Shown here piece by piece: positions 18,258 to 26,719 of a stretch of DNA of 53,400 nt. The stretch is from an uncultured Clostridia bacterium. GTDB taxonomy: Bacteria > Bacillota > Clostridia > Oscillospirales > Acutalibacteraceae. The notes under the pieces were generated by a model. That model was not told where the DNA came from. It saw only the letters and a list, made by a program, of their open reading frames with translations, and ran no database searches. The position numbers and the translations under genes are program-made. Numbering within the stretch: position 1 is the stretch's first letter; the number at the start of each line of letters is the position of its first letter. The stretch covers positions 1-53,400 of the forward strand of contig CANQMH010000002.1 in the NCBI GenBank assembly GCA_947624865.1. The letters are read 5' to 3'.

Positions 18258-18395
18258 ATAAAATCTCCTTGTTGTATAATTTTGTTCTATAATATAACAC
18301 TTGTCAATAATTGTCAATATTTTTCGCAAAAAATAAATTTATAAAAAATTATATGCTTATATATGCTTTTGTTATCGGCTGCATAAATCCCTTTA

Positions 18396-18544
18396 TAATA
18401 ATTCCCGACCGGGCAATATGATTTGGAAGTCTCAATTTTCTTGGCTGTGCAATGCTTATTTTAGAGCCTTTAAGAAAATAAGCAGAAAAATACCGCCAGT
18501 AATCGGGGCGGTTTCTGCCGCTGTGCCGGTATAGCCGTAGATTA
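18396..18544 (+). pseudogene. Mosaic remnant: acyltransferase fragment joined to a BspA-type fragment
   Basis: Bases 18396-18516 are a degraded copy of 16093-16214 of the DUF1624 gene, with scattered substitutions, one deleted A and an in-frame stop (AAATAAGC). The match ends in GGTTTCT. From that same heptamer (18510-18516) the sequence continues as a copy of the BspA-type coding segment seen at 17622-17654, antisense to IYGYTGTAAET. The two fragments are joined exactly at a 7-base microhomology. The rest of 18258-18635 holds the LRR promoter region and the leader of the sigma factor gene. Confidence 0.8.
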
Positions 18545-18635
18545 TAAACATTTGTACATTTTCATAATAAGTACATTTAAAAAATGCGACCTTTTATTGA
18601 TTTGCAAAGTGTTACATACAAAGGAGGTTAAAGTT

Positions 18636-19133
18636 TTGAATGATTTCCTGTGCACAGATGAATTTCTTACAAAGATAGTAAATGAATATTCCGATACCAT
18701 TTACAGAATTGCTTTTAATATAACAAAAAATCCTGATGACGCATTTGATGTCTGTCAGGATGTGTATGTAAGGCTAATTAAAAATAAACACAAAATTAAA
18801 AATGAAGAACATTTAAAATCATGGCTTTTACGTGCCGCAATAAACTGTGCCAAAAGCAACTGTACTCAAGCGTATAAACGCCATTCTGTCGGTATCAGTG
18901 ATGTAAAAGAAAGCGATTTAGCACAAAATGACAAGCATGATTCACTTGTATATTTATTAATGAAATTACCTGAAAAATATAGAACGATAATTCACTTGTT
19001 TTATTATGAGGATATGAAAATTGCTGAGATAGCCAAACTGCTTGGCATAACACAATCGGCTGTTAAGTCCCGTCTTTCACGAGGGCGGGAGAAATTAAAA
19101 ATAATATTGGAAAAGGAGAACTATTATGGCTGA
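18636..19133 (+). CDS. ECF-type RNA polymerase sigma factor
   Basis: This 165-residue protein has a region 2 (IYRIAFNITKNPDDAFDVCQDVYVRL, about residues 20-47) and a region 4 (LPEKYRTIIHLFYYEDMKIAEIA near 110 and SAVKSRLSRGREKL near 140) typical of group IV sigma factors. TTG at 18636 is chosen as start because AAGGAGG (18621-18627) lies 8 bases upstream; no ATG fits. It overlaps the next gene by 8 bases, the classic arrangement of an ECF factor with its anti-sigma factor. It probably transcribes its own operon. The target genes are not visible here. Confidence 0.9.
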   Translation: MNDFLCTDEFLTKIVNEYSDTIYRIAFNITKNPDDAFDVCQDVYVRLIKNKHKIKNEEHLKSWLLRAAINCAKSNCTQAYKRHSVGISDVKESDLAQNDKHDSLVYLLMKLPEKYRTIIHLFYYEDMKIAEIAKLLGITQSAVKSRLSRGREKLKIILEKENYYG

Positions 19134-20190
19134 TGAATTTGACTCTAAAACATATAAAAATGAATACGATAATATAAGACTGACTCAAAATCAGAAGAAT
19201 ATTTTGCTTACAAAAATGAAGGAAGCTGAAATTAACGCAATAAAGGCTGATTCTAAATCGGAAAAAGCACTCGATGTTTTCTATAATGTATGGATGAGAG
19301 CAGTGGCAGTCACTTTGGCTGTTGCACTTATTGGAGCTGCGGCATATTTTTGTTTTAATAATAATCCGAATAATTCACGTAAAAACAGCTTTTCATTTGT
19401 AGTTAACGCTGCTGAAACAGGAGAAAATACCGAAATAGGAAGCTCGGAAATCGGATTCAGCTCAGGAATGTCAACCTCAGGCTTTGCCTTGAAAAATTTT
19501 ACTGACAGCGGTGTAGAAATTTATCTTAACAAACAGGGAAAGCGGGATTATTTTATAAACTACGAATTGACAAACCTTTATGTAGTCGGAGAGAATATTG
19601 ATACTGTCACATTTACTGCAAATAAAAATTACACATACTTTGTGCTTTATCCCGGCAATACCAATGAGGAAGAATTTGACATACCTCAATGGGTAAACAG
19701 TAATTTTACGGAGGTTCAGCCTTTGTCTAATTCTCAGTATAGCAAAGAGGAGTTAGATGAACACGGCGACGGTATGTATGGTGTTTTTTGCGACGGTTTT
19801 ACCTATAAAAATAAGAATACAGCAGCAGGCAAACAGCGCATTTCTATGGATAAGATTGCTCAGCTCGTGATTGAAACCGACAGAACGGATAATGAGATTG
19901 ACAAATGGATGGAGCAATTCTGCAAGGCGTCAGATAAAAATCTTGAATACAAGGTTCAGCGTTATCATGAAACAGGCGGCGTCGGCGGAGGTGAAATAAC
20001 AGACGCAGAAAAGAAAAATGAACAGATAATGCAGGAAAATCTTGATAAGATAGTTAAAAAAACTCTTGAGAACGCAACTGTTGATGTAACGGTAAAGTTT
20101 AAGGACGGCACGGAAGATAAAAAATCAATTATGATAGGTTATGAGAAAACTGAGGACGGTTATTACTGGATGACAGCAAAGCTTGCGTAA
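19126..20190 (+). CDS. Probable membrane anti-sigma factor
   Basis: This 354-residue protein has a soluble N-terminus of about 60 residues with a helical TQNQKNILLTKMKEAE segment, one membrane helix (AVAVTLAVALIGAAAYFCF, about 63-82) and an exported domain of about 270 residues that is not recognised. Its position directly after, and overlapping, an ECF sigma gene, together with this topology, is the basis for calling it the anti-sigma factor. No zinc-binding HxxxCxxC motif is present. The N-terminal helix pattern resembles the RsgI/DUF4179-like anti-sigma proteins of Clostridia. What it senses outside the cell is unknown. Confidence 0.72.
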   Translation: MADEFDSKTYKNEYDNIRLTQNQKNILLTKMKEAEINAIKADSKSEKALDVFYNVWMRAVAVTLAVALIGAAAYFCFNNNPNNSRKNSFSFVVNAAETGENTEIGSSEIGFSSGMSTSGFALKNFTDSGVEIYLNKQGKRDYFINYELTNLYVVGENIDTVTFTANKNYTYFVLYPGNTNEEEFDIPQWVNSNFTEVQPLSNSQYSKEELDEHGDGMYGVFCDGFTYKNKNTAAGKQRISMDKIAQLVIETDRTDNEIDKWMEQFCKASDKNLEYKVQRYHETGGVGGGEITDAEKKNEQIMQENLDKIVKKTLENATVDVTVKFKDGTEDKKSIMIGYEKTEDGYYWMTAKLA

Positions 20191-20221
20191 TATTCTGAAC
20201 ATAAATTAATAGCGCACTTGC

Positions 20222-20252
20222 TTTCAGGGCGGATTTCATATCCGCCCTGAAA
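20222..20252. other. Strong hairpin without T-tract, after a possible gene remnant
   Basis: A perfect 13-bp stem (20222-20234 with 20240-20252) has no T-run on either strand. On the minus strand it follows a stop-terminated, startless reading frame (20258-20335, ending LKDLAARS) that may be the last codons of a lost gene. The region between here and leuC holds no other gene. Confidence 0.35.
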
Positions 20253-20346
20253 CATTACGATCTGGCAGCCAAGTCTTTTAGTTTGTTAAATCTATCTACA
20301 CGAATTGCAAGCAGCATCATGCCGCCGCAATAAAATAATTTATTTT

Positions 20347-20380
20347 AAAGATTGTAAATTATTTTACAATCTTTTTTTTT
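20347..20380 (+). terminator. Intrinsic terminator upstream of leuC
   Basis: A perfect 12-bp stem (20347-20358 with 20363-20374) runs into nine consecutive T bases. It ends transcription coming from the sigma/anti-sigma operon. Confidence 0.9.
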
Positions 20381-20424
20381 TACGTTATGCAATAATAATA
20401 CTAAGATGTCACCGCATAAACCCG

Positions 20425-20442
20425 ACATACGGTATGTATAAA
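20425..20442 (+). promoter_or_regulatory. leuC promoter region with inverted repeat
   Basis: A perfect inverted repeat, ACATAC-G-GTATGT (20425-20437), overlaps a TATAAA -10-like box (20437-20442). An AAGGAG ribosome site follows. It could be a repressor operator; no T-box was recognised. Confidence 0.4.
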
Positions 20443-20464
20443 ATAATTTAAGGAGTGATTTAAT

Positions 20465-21730
20465 ATGGGCATGACTATGTCACAAAAAATTCTTGCGGCT
20501 CACGCAGGTCTTGATGAGGTTAAGGCAGGTCAGCTTATAGAGGCAAAGCTGGATATGGTACTCGGCAATGACGTAACATCTCCTGTTGCAATCAATGTTT
20601 TTGAAGAGAACGGAGCCACTGCGGTATTTGATAACACAAAAATTGCAATGATAATGGACCACTTTACACCTAACAAGGATATTAAAGCGGCAACTCAGGT
20701 TAAGCAGGTAAGAACGTTTGCTGATAAGTATGATATAAAAAATTATAAAGATGTAGGACAAATGGGAATCGAGCACGCATTGCTTCCCGAACAGGGACTT
20801 GTAGGACCGGGCTGTCTTTGCATCGGCGCAGATTCGCACACCTGCACCTACGGCGCACTCGGTGCATTTTCAACAGGTGTAGGTTCAACAGATATGGCGG
20901 CAGGTATGATAAGCGGAAAGGCCTGGTTTAAGGTGCCGTCTGCAATTAAGTTTAATCTTGTAGGAAAACCTCAGGGCTATGTCAGCGGCAAGGACGTAAT
21001 TCTTCACATTATAGGTAAGATAGGCGTTGACGGAGCGCTCTACAAGTCAATGGAGTTTTCAGGCGAAGGCTTAAAATATCTCAATATTGACGACCGCCTT
21101 TGCATTGCAAATATGGCAATAGAAGCAGGCGCCAAAAACGGTATTTTCCCTGTTGATGACATAACCCGTGAATATTGCAACGGAAGATATCAGGGAACTC
21201 CCGTAGAATACACCGCCGATGAAGACGCGGTATATGATGAAGAATATACAATAGACTTGAGCACGCTTAAATCAACGGTTGCCTTTCCTCATCTTCCCGA
21301 GAATACAAAAACGATTGATGAAATCGGAGAAAAAGAAATTAAGATTGACCAGTGCGTAATCGGTTCATGCACTAACGGCAGAATTTCGGATTTGAGAGTT
21401 GCGGCTTCTGTCCTTAAAGGAAGAAAACTTGCAAAGAACGTAAGATGTATAATTTTCCCCGGAACTCAGCAAATATGGCTTCAGGCAATGCACGAGGGGC
21501 TATTTGATATTTTTGTTGAAGCGGGAGCAGTTGTTTCAACACCGACCTGCGGCCCTTGTCTGGGCGGTCATATGGGTATTCTTGCCGCAGGCGAGAGAGC
21601 TATCTCTACAACAAACCGTAATTTCGTAGGAAGAATGGGTCATATCGATAGTGAAATTTACCTTGCAAGTCCTGCGGTTGCTGCTGCAAGCGCAGTAACA
21701 GGTTACATCACTGACCCTGAAAAGCTTTAA
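20465..21730 (+). CDS. leuC: 3-isopropylmalate dehydratase, large subunit
   Basis: This 421-residue aconitase-family protein of the shorter LeuC/HacA type isomerises 2- and 3-isopropylmalate in leucine synthesis. It shows [23 protein letters not shown] near residue 120. The cysteine ligands of the [4Fe-4S] cluster are in [10 protein letters not shown] near 302 and [11 protein letters not shown] near 360. The small subunit gene follows after 27 bases. No leuA or leuB is present. Short LeuC-type enzymes can also work on homoaconitate or citramalate-derived substrates, so the exact substrate is inferred. The ATG has AAGGAG 9 bases upstream. Confidence 0.93.
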   Translation: MGMTMSQKILAAHAGLDEVKAGQLIEAKLDMVLGNDVTSPVAINVFEENGATAVFDNTKIAMIMDHFTPNKDIKAATQVKQVRTFADKYDIKNYKDVGQMGIEHALLPEQGLVGPGCLCIGADSHTCTYGALGAFSTGVGSTDMAAGMISGKAWFKVPSAIKFNLVGKPQGYVSGKDVILHIIGKIGVDGALYKSMEFSGEGLKYLNIDDRLCIANMAIEAGAKNGIFPVDDITREYCNGRYQGTPVEYTADEDAVYDEEYTIDLSTLKSTVAFPHLPENTKTIDEIGEKEIKIDQCVIGSCTNGRISDLRVAASVLKGRKLAKNVRCIIFPGTQQIWLQAMHEGLFDIFVEAGAVVSTPTCGPCLGGHMGILAAGERAISTTNRNFVGRMGHIDSEIYLASPAVAAASAVTGYITDPEKL

Positions 21731-21757
21731 TAAAGGAAGAAAGGTTAGGTACTTAAT

Positions 21758-22237
21758 ATGAATGCAAAAGGTACAGTACATAAATTCGGCGATAATGTAG
21801 ATACCGACGTTATTATTCCGGCTCGTTATCTTAACACATCCTCGCACAAGGAGCTTGCTGCGCATTGCATGGAGGATATTGATTCGGATTTTGTAAGCAA
21901 GGTTAAGGACGGCGACATTATGGTTGCAGAAAAGAACTTTGGATGCGGTTCTTCGCGTGAGCATGCTCCCATAGCTATAAAGGCAAGCGGAATTTCCTGT
22001 GTGATTGCTTCAACATTTGCAAGAATTTTTTATCGCAACGCAATCAATATCGGATTACCTATTCTTGAATGTGACGAAGCCGCAACAGATATAAAAGACG
22101 GCGATACTGTTTCTGTAGACTTCAATACGGGAGTAATTACGAATGAGACTACCGGAAAAACATATAATGCTGAGCCGTTCCCTGAATTTATCCAGGATAT
22201 AATTAAAAAGGGTGGTTTAATCAAGTCTATAATGTGA
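21758..22237 (+). CDS. leuD: 3-isopropylmalate dehydratase, small subunit
   Basis: This 159-residue partner of LeuC supplies the swivelling domain of the aconitase fold. It has [13 protein letters not shown] near residue 12, the substrate-binding loop [11 protein letters not shown] near 62, and [18 protein letters not shown] near 87, all family hallmarks. The length is typical of stand-alone LeuD. It is cotranscribed with leuC and ends at a strong terminator, so these two genes form a closed unit separate from the rest of the leucine pathway. Confidence 0.95.
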   Translation: MNAKGTVHKFGDNVDTDVIIPARYLNTSSHKELAAHCMEDIDSDFVSKVKDGDIMVAEKNFGCGSSREHAPIAIKASGISCVIASTFARIFYRNAINIGLPILECDEAATDIKDGDTVSVDFNTGVITNETTGKTYNAEPFPEFIQDIIKKGGLIKSIM

Positions 22238-22265
22238 CCTAAGAGCACATAAATAAAGCCTTGCT

Positions 22266-22298
22266 AAGCTCTGTTATTTTTTATAACAGAGCTTTAAA
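22266..22298 (+). terminator. Terminator of leuCD
   Basis: A perfect 12-bp stem (22266-22277 with 22283-22294) is followed by an AT-rich tract with TTTT runs. Confidence 0.8.
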
Positions 22299-22473
22299 AT
22301 TTTCTTTTTATAATTATTAAGGGACATAAATACAGCAATCAAAAGACTTTTAAAAAAATCGGTTGTTTATTTACATACTTAAAAATTACTAAAAAATAAC
22401 GGCTGATATCTTGTATTATTTTAAAAAAATTGTTATTATTTTATATGTAAAGGATATTGGGGTGTAAGAAGAT

Positions 22474-23208
22474 ATGAAGATGATATTGCATTGTGCTATT
22501 TGCGATGATTTGCCTAAAGCTGTTGAAGCGGCAAAAGCCAGGGCTGAAAAGGTTTTTAAAGAAAAAAACATAGCTTATGAAATATCTACATATACCAACA
22601 GCAATCAACTGCTTTTTGACTTTGACGAATCCAGACAACTTGATTTGCTTATCCTTGACATTGAAATGCCCGGAGCGACAGGACTTGAAATTGCGGCAAT
22701 GGCAAAAAAGGTGTATAAAAACTGTATTATCGTTTTTTTGACGTCATATCTTAATTATGCTATTGACGGATATGAGCTTGAAATTTTCAGGTTTGTTCCG
22801 AAAGATGATGAAAACAGACTTGAGCGAGCGATCGGAGACGCTGTAAAAATAATAAATTTAGAAAGCAGGCAGAGTTATTTTGTTAAAAGGTATGATTGGT
22901 GCGGGAAAATACCTTACAAGAATATACTGTATATTTCAAAAAACGGCAAAAACTCGGTTATTAACATGGAAAACGAGGACCCTGTTAAAATACGCAAGCC
23001 GATTTCGGTTGTATTCAGCGAGCTTAATTCTGAAGAGTTTATTTTCATAGATCGCGGGTGCATTGCCAATATGATGAATGTAATGAGGGTTGACAAGAAT
23101 AACTGGATTTGTAAAAACGGCGAAAAACTTGCAATAAGCCGTTCATCATATTCCGAGATAAAGAAAAAACTGCTGGAATTCTGGGGGAGGAAGATGTTTG
23201 ATGATTAA
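22474..23208 (+). CDS. agrA: LytTR-family response regulator (AgrA-like)
   Basis: This 244-residue protein has an N-terminal receiver domain. The acidic pair is in CAICDD near residue 10, the phosphoacceptor Asp is in LLILDIEMPG near 60, Thr/Ser is in FLTSY near 88 and Lys is in FVPKDDE near 108. The C-terminal LytTR DNA-binding domain (about 135-240) has YFVKRYDW, FIFIDRGCIANM and LAISRSSYSEIKK. LytTR regulators such as AgrA bind pairs of direct repeats spaced by about two helical turns, and such pairs occur before agrB and after agrD in this locus. It overlaps the kinase gene by 8 bases, giving a regulator-kinase operon. Confidence 0.9.
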   Translation: MKMILHCAICDDLPKAVEAAKARAEKVFKEKNIAYEISTYTNSNQLLFDFDESRQLDLLILDIEMPGATGLEIAAMAKKVYKNCIIVFLTSYLNYAIDGYELEIFRFVPKDDENRLERAIGDAVKIINLESRQSYFVKRYDWCGKIPYKNILYISKNGKNSVINMENEDPVKIRKPISVVFSELNSEEFIFIDRGCIANMMNVMRVDKNNWICKNGEKLAISRSSYSEIKKKLLEFWGRKMFDD

Positions 23209-24544
23209 TTGGTGCATTGAAATCGGGGTAACAATTTGCGAAGAAATAGTGTTGTTTTCATTAATAGAAAGTCTGTGCGGTAAAAAATACGGAAAACTGA
23301 GACAAACAGCAATAAAAATAATTGTTTCAATTGCGGTTACGGCTTTTATAATATGGATGAATAATACTGTTTCTCTGTTCTCTTTTCTTACGCTTATAAT
23401 AGGGTCGCTGATTCCTGCAATTTTGGCAAAGCTTTTTTGCAACGGTAAACTTATTCAGTTTATGTCGATTTCAATTATGTATTTTCTCGCAATTACCATA
23501 GTTGATATTTTAATTGCTTTTATTGTTGAATACCTTTTAATTCATGGTTTTTTCGAGTTGGTTTTAACTACTACAGGTTTTGAGAGAAACTGTTACATAA
23601 TATTTTCGAAAATTATGCTTGTTTCTCTGTATTTTATTTTTAAAAAGCTTTTTAAATATAAGGCAAAAGACTTTTCAACAAAGATGCTTATTTTTCTTGA
23701 CTGCAGCAGTGTGCTGTATTATGTGTGCTTGAATATTGTTATCGGAAGTATTATTTCAGAAGATATTACAACAGTGAAAAATACTATTATTGTTTCATTG
23801 TTATTTATGATTGTATTTTTAGTATTAAGTATTATTTTCATAAAATACTACAGCGATGAAAAACAGCGGAAGAACAATTACAAAATGGCAGAATATCAAA
23901 AAAATATTCTTGAAAAAAATTATCTCAGCTTAAATGAAATGTATAAAACAAACGCAAGAAATATGCACGACTACAGAAATCACATTCTGGTTTTGCAGGG
24001 ACTTATACGCAGCAAAAAATATGAAAATGCCGAAGAATATCTTGAAGAGTTATATACAGAAATAAATAAGGACAGGCTTATAATAACATATACAGGTGTA
24101 GAGATTGTTGACGCCGTTTTAAATGTTAAGGCAAATGACGCAGCAAAAAACAAAATAAAGATGGACGTTAACGCGTCATATCCGAACGATTCACGAATAA
24201 AGCAGACAGATATATGCGCCATTTTGGGAAATCTGATTGACAATGCAATTGAAGCTTGCCTCAAAATAGATGACAAAAATATGCGCTTGGTGATGGTTCG
24301 AATTTCTTATTCAAATAATATTGTTTTTATAAAAATAAAAAATTCGGTTCTAAACAATCCCTTTGATGAAACAATAACGCTTAAAACAACGAAAGAAGAC
24401 AAGCAAGCCCACGGCTTAGGTCTGACAATAGTTAAAAATGCACTTGAAAAATATTCGGGTGATTTATTACAGAGTTTTGTCGATGATATGTTTGTTACCG
24501 AGGTTATTTTGTATTGTAATAACAGCGCAGACACCAAAAAATAA
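23201..24544 (+). CDS. agrC: GHKL-family sensor histidine kinase (AgrC-like)
   Basis: This 447-residue protein has an N-terminal sensor of six to seven membrane helices (about residues 1-215), as expected for an AgrC peptide receptor. A coiled linker leads to the phosphoacceptor region MHDYRNHILVLQG near 263 and a GHKL ATPase domain with N-box LGNLIDNAIEAC near 345 and G-box HGLGLTIVKNAL near 405. The ATG at 23201 is chosen; a TTG one codon earlier is possible. The gene overlaps the LytTR regulator and is separated from agrBD by a terminator. It should sense the cyclic peptide made from AgrD. Confidence 0.88.
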   Translation: MINWCIEIGVTICEEIVLFSLIESLCGKKYGKLRQTAIKIIVSIAVTAFIIWMNNTVSLFSFLTLIIGSLIPAILAKLFCNGKLIQFMSISIMYFLAITIVDILIAFIVEYLLIHGFFELVLTTTGFERNCYIIFSKIMLVSLYFIFKKLFKYKAKDFSTKMLIFLDCSSVLYYVCLNIVIGSIISEDITTVKNTIIVSLLFMIVFLVLSIIFIKYYSDEKQRKNNYKMAEYQKNILEKNYLSLNEMYKTNARNMHDYRNHILVLQGLIRSKKYENAEEYLEELYTEINKDRLIITYTGVEIVDAVLNVKANDAAKNKIKMDVNASYPNDSRIKQTDICAILGNLIDNAIEACLKIDDKNMRLVMVRISYSNNIVFIKIKNSVLNNPFDETITLKTTKEDKQAHGLGLTIVKNALEKYSGDLLQSFVDDMFVTEVILYCNNSADTKK

Positions 24545-24572
24545 GCGAAATATAAATTTATTATCCATTTTT

Positions 24573-24606
24573 AGGACAATCAATTAAGATTGTCCTTATT
24601 TTTTTG
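24573..24606 (+). terminator. Terminator between agrC and agrB
   Basis: A 9-bp stem (24573-24581 with 24588-24596) is followed by TATTTTTTTG. It separates the agrAC transcript from agrBD. Confidence 0.88.
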
Positions 24607-24635
24607 TGTATATTAGGAATGTCAAGAAAATTAGC

Positions 24636-24695
24636 GGACAAAAATATAATGTTTTGGGGACAAATGTGTCGAAAACCACTATATTGTGATAGAAT
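24636..24695 (+). promoter_or_regulatory. agrBD promoter with paired LytTR-type direct repeats
   Basis: GGACA direct repeats at 24636-24640 and 24658-24662 are 22 bp apart, each followed by an A-run. A TGn-extended -10 box (TAGAAT, 24690-24695) starts 32 bp after the second repeat. The same spacings recur at 25499-25558. There is no good -35, which fits an activator-dependent (AgrA) promoter. Confidence 0.75.
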
Positions 24696-24720
24696 ATAAC
24701 AAAAGCTGGGAGGCAGACTG

Positions 24721-25320
24721 ATGCTAAACCGTATAAGCGAGAAAATGTCGGGTTATCTGGTTCGTAAAAACGTAGTAGATAATGAGCGTTCCGAAGTTTA
24801 CACATATGGCTTTATGCTTATTTTTTCCACTGCCTTCTCTGTGATAACTGTGCTTGTCATTGCCGCTCTGTTTGGTAATCTGTTTTTCGGAGCTTTGTTT
24901 CTTGCGGTAATGATGTTTCTAAGATTTTTTTGCGGCGGCTACCATTGCTCAACATATTTAAATTGCTGGTTGTGTACTAACTTTATTGCTGCTTGTGTAT
25001 TTTTCATCATCAAACTTTTACCCCTATCCAATTTGACAGTAAATTTACTTGTTCTTTGTTTTGGTGTCGCCGCAGCAATATATATTTTTATAAATTCTCC
25101 AATTGAAAATTCAAACAATCCTTTGAATGACAAAAAAAGGCTGAAAAATAAACATATTTCACGTGTTTTGACCGTTGTTTTTGCATCTACAGTGACTATA
25201 GGATTTATATTTTTTAGATGTTTGGCAGTATTTTCATATTTTACTGCAATATCGGCTGCACTTGTTGTAGTCTCAATACTTATGATAACAGAAAAAGTAA
25301 ATTGGAAGTGGAAAAAATGA
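24721..25320 (+). CDS. agrB: AgrB-like peptide-processing membrane protease
   Basis: This 199-residue protein has about five to six membrane helices. The catalytic signature R-F-F-C-G-G-Y-H-C-S-T-Y-L-N-C (about residues 69-83) has His and Cys seven residues apart, as in staphylococcal AgrB (His77/Cys84). The enzyme removes the C-terminal tail of AgrD and closes the (thio)lactone ring at the membrane. The start follows GGGAGG. The stop overlaps the agrD start (ATGA), indicating translational coupling. It is preceded by a presumed AgrA-dependent promoter, which would give the usual positive feedback. Confidence 0.93.
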   Translation: MLNRISEKMSGYLVRKNVVDNERSEVYTYGFMLIFSTAFSVITVLVIAALFGNLFFGALFLAVMMFLRFFCGGYHCSTYLNCWLCTNFIAACVFFIIKLLPLSNLTVNLLVLCFGVAAAIYIFINSPIENSNNPLNDKKRLKNKHISRVLTVVFASTVTIGFIFFRCLAVFSYFTAISAALVVVSILMITEKVNWKWKK

Positions 25321-25445
25321 GAATTCTTAAAATGATTGCACGCGTGGCAGAAAGTGTTGCAAAGTTTGGCGCAGGTACTGTATCAACAGGTATGTCATTT
25401 CAGCCAAAGACACCATCCTGCCTGATTGAAAGCAAAGATAAATAA
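25317..25445 (+). CDS. agrD: AgrD-like autoinducer peptide precursor
   Basis: This 42-residue peptide has an amphipathic basic leader (MRILKMIARVAESVAKFGAG), a short core STGMS, then FQPKTPSCL and a charged tail. Aligned to clostridial precursors of the type C-x-W-F-T-H-Q-P-E-E-P-K-S-L, the QPKTP block marks the AgrB recognition tail. Ser23 then falls where the ring cysteine normally sits. The only Cys (35) is inside the tail, so the signal is probably a serine lactone such as cyclo-STGMS with or without leader residues. The ATG overlaps the agrB stop. Confidence 0.85.
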   Translation: MRILKMIARVAESVAKFGAGTVSTGMSFQPKTPSCLIESKDK

Positions 25446-25456
25446 AATGCGAAAGG

Positions 25457-25484
25457 GCTTCCGAAAAATTTCGGAAGCTATTTT
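25457..25484 (+). terminator. Terminator of agrBD
   Basis: A 9- to 10-bp stem (25457-25466 with 25469-25478), GC-rich at its base, is followed by TATTTTGG. It lies 12 bases after the agrD stop. Confidence 0.75.
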
Positions 25485-25498
25485 GGCTATTGATTTAA

Positions 25499-25558
25499 GG
25501 ACAAAACAAGTAGTTTTGGAGGACAAACATTTTCGCAATTATAAAATTATATTATAAT
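25499..25558 (+). promoter_or_regulatory. Second agr-type promoter downstream of agrD
   Basis: GGACA repeats at 25499-25503 and 25521-25525 (22 bp apart) are followed by TATAAT at 25553-25558, again 32 bp after the second repeat. The flanks (A-run after each repeat, TTTTG before the second) also match the agrB promoter. It faces away from agrD towards a terminator-ended RNA. Confidence 0.75.
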
Positions 25559-25564
25559 ATGTAT

Positions 25565-25774
25565 ATAGATAAGAATTTACTGATAATAAATGAAAACTTA
25601 CTTAGGTATTGTATTATTCGGTAAACACCCTAAAAACATTCAACCTTTTATTTTATCGGATATTATCAATCATTTATGCGTTTTTTACTTACAAATCATA
25701 TTTTCATCCGGCTTGATTTTTGGTAAAGGCGTAAATGGCTGTCCTGTACTTTTGTGCGGGACAGTTTTTTTATA
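25565..25774 (+). ncRNA. Candidate agr-controlled small RNA (RNAIII-like)
   Basis: Transcription from the second agr-type promoter should start near 25565. It would end at a strong terminator: 11 bp with G-U pairs (25739-25749 with 25754-25764), a TTTT loop and seven T bases. No convincing gene lies between. A 64-codon frame from 25590 runs through the terminator and has no ribosome site. By position and control it is the analogue of staphylococcal RNAIII, but the sequence is unrelated and the role is inferred. The remaining bases to 25891 hold only the leader of the next gene. Confidence 0.5.
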
Positions 25775-25891
25775 TTTAAATTGATTCTGCAATAATAAAA
25801 AAATAAAACGCCTTGACAAATATGTTATGCTGATTTATCATTGCATTAAGGTTGCAAATTATTGCTTAATTAACATATTAAGGGGTAAAAC

Positions 25892-26614
25892 ATGGATACT
25901 AAAAAAGACAATTATGCTGATAATTATAATGATAAGCTCAGCAATAGAAACTCAAAAGATTATGAGCTGGATAATTTTGATACCGACGGAACTACAGCTT
26001 CTTCGCCTTCTGCAAACAGCAGTGAAAAGGGAAACGACGCTTCCGATTACGGAGATAATTTTAACTCACAGATAGGAGAAACCTCAGACGACCTCAAATA
26101 TAATCTTGATGACAGCTTAGATGAATATTACATAAACACATCTCCGTCAGAACGAAAAAATTCCGGCGGGAGAAAATCCGGGAAAAAAAGCAAAAGAAAT
26201 GCAGCGATTATATTTGTCTGCGCAGCGGTCGTATGCATTATTGCGGCGATTATATTTGTGCTTACACAATGTTCTGACGGAACAGCAAGAAAAACTGCAA
26301 CTACTGTAGCTTCGTCATCTGTAAAAGAAACAGAAGCGACGATCCGGCAGGCTGCCGAGCTTCAAACAGAAACGCAGCCTGAACAGGTTGAAACCGAGGC
26401 TGCTGTTGAAACCGAAGCACCGACTGAGGCTGTAACTGAGCCTCAAGCTGTTGAAACAGAGCCAGTTCCTACGGCCACGGAGGCTCCGACTCAGATTGAG
26501 GAGCCTGTGCAGACGGTTGCAGGAGATGACAATTCCGACATCAATACCGATACTGATACAAATACAGATAAAAACGAGGAAAATCCTCTTGTTGAAGAGG
26601 TTTATCCTGAATAA
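25892..26614 (+). CDS. Single-pass membrane protein with Glu/Thr/Pro-rich exterior
   Basis: This 240-residue protein has an acidic, Asn/Asp/Ser-rich N-terminal half (residues 1-85) and a basic stretch GGRKSGKKSKRN. One membrane helix follows (AAIIFVCAAVVCIIAAIIFVL, about 105-125), and then a low-complexity tail of repeated T-E-A/P-T-E-x units. The basic stretch before the helix predicts an extracellular C-terminus. The composition resembles wall-spanning linkers, but there is no recognisable functional domain. It is transcribed alone from an AAGGGG site. The function is unknown. Confidence 0.7.
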   Translation: MDTKKDNYADNYNDKLSNRNSKDYELDNFDTDGTTASSPSANSSEKGNDASDYGDNFNSQIGETSDDLKYNLDDSLDEYYINTSPSERKNSGGRKSGKKSKRNAAIIFVCAAVVCIIAAIIFVLTQCSDGTARKTATTVASSSVKETEATIRQAAELQTETQPEQVETEAAVETEAPTEAVTEPQAVETEPVPTATEAPTQIEEPVQTVAGDDNSDINTDTDTNTDKNEENPLVEEVYPE

Positions 26615-26719
26615 TATTAAATATAATATATTTTGTGGTATAATTATAATGTTACAGAAGAGTATATTATAATACTATACAATATAAAAAAAGCAAGATT
26701 ATGAAATGAGGATGAATTA

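Noticed and set aside
22322-22380. GGACA before the AgrA-like gene as a third agr operator
   Set aside because: No second GGACA lies 22 bp away and no -10 box is at the expected position.
25590-25784. 64-codon reading frame downstream of agrD
   Set aside because: It runs through the terminator at 25739-25771, has no ribosome site and shows no protein-like pattern. The region fits a small RNA better.
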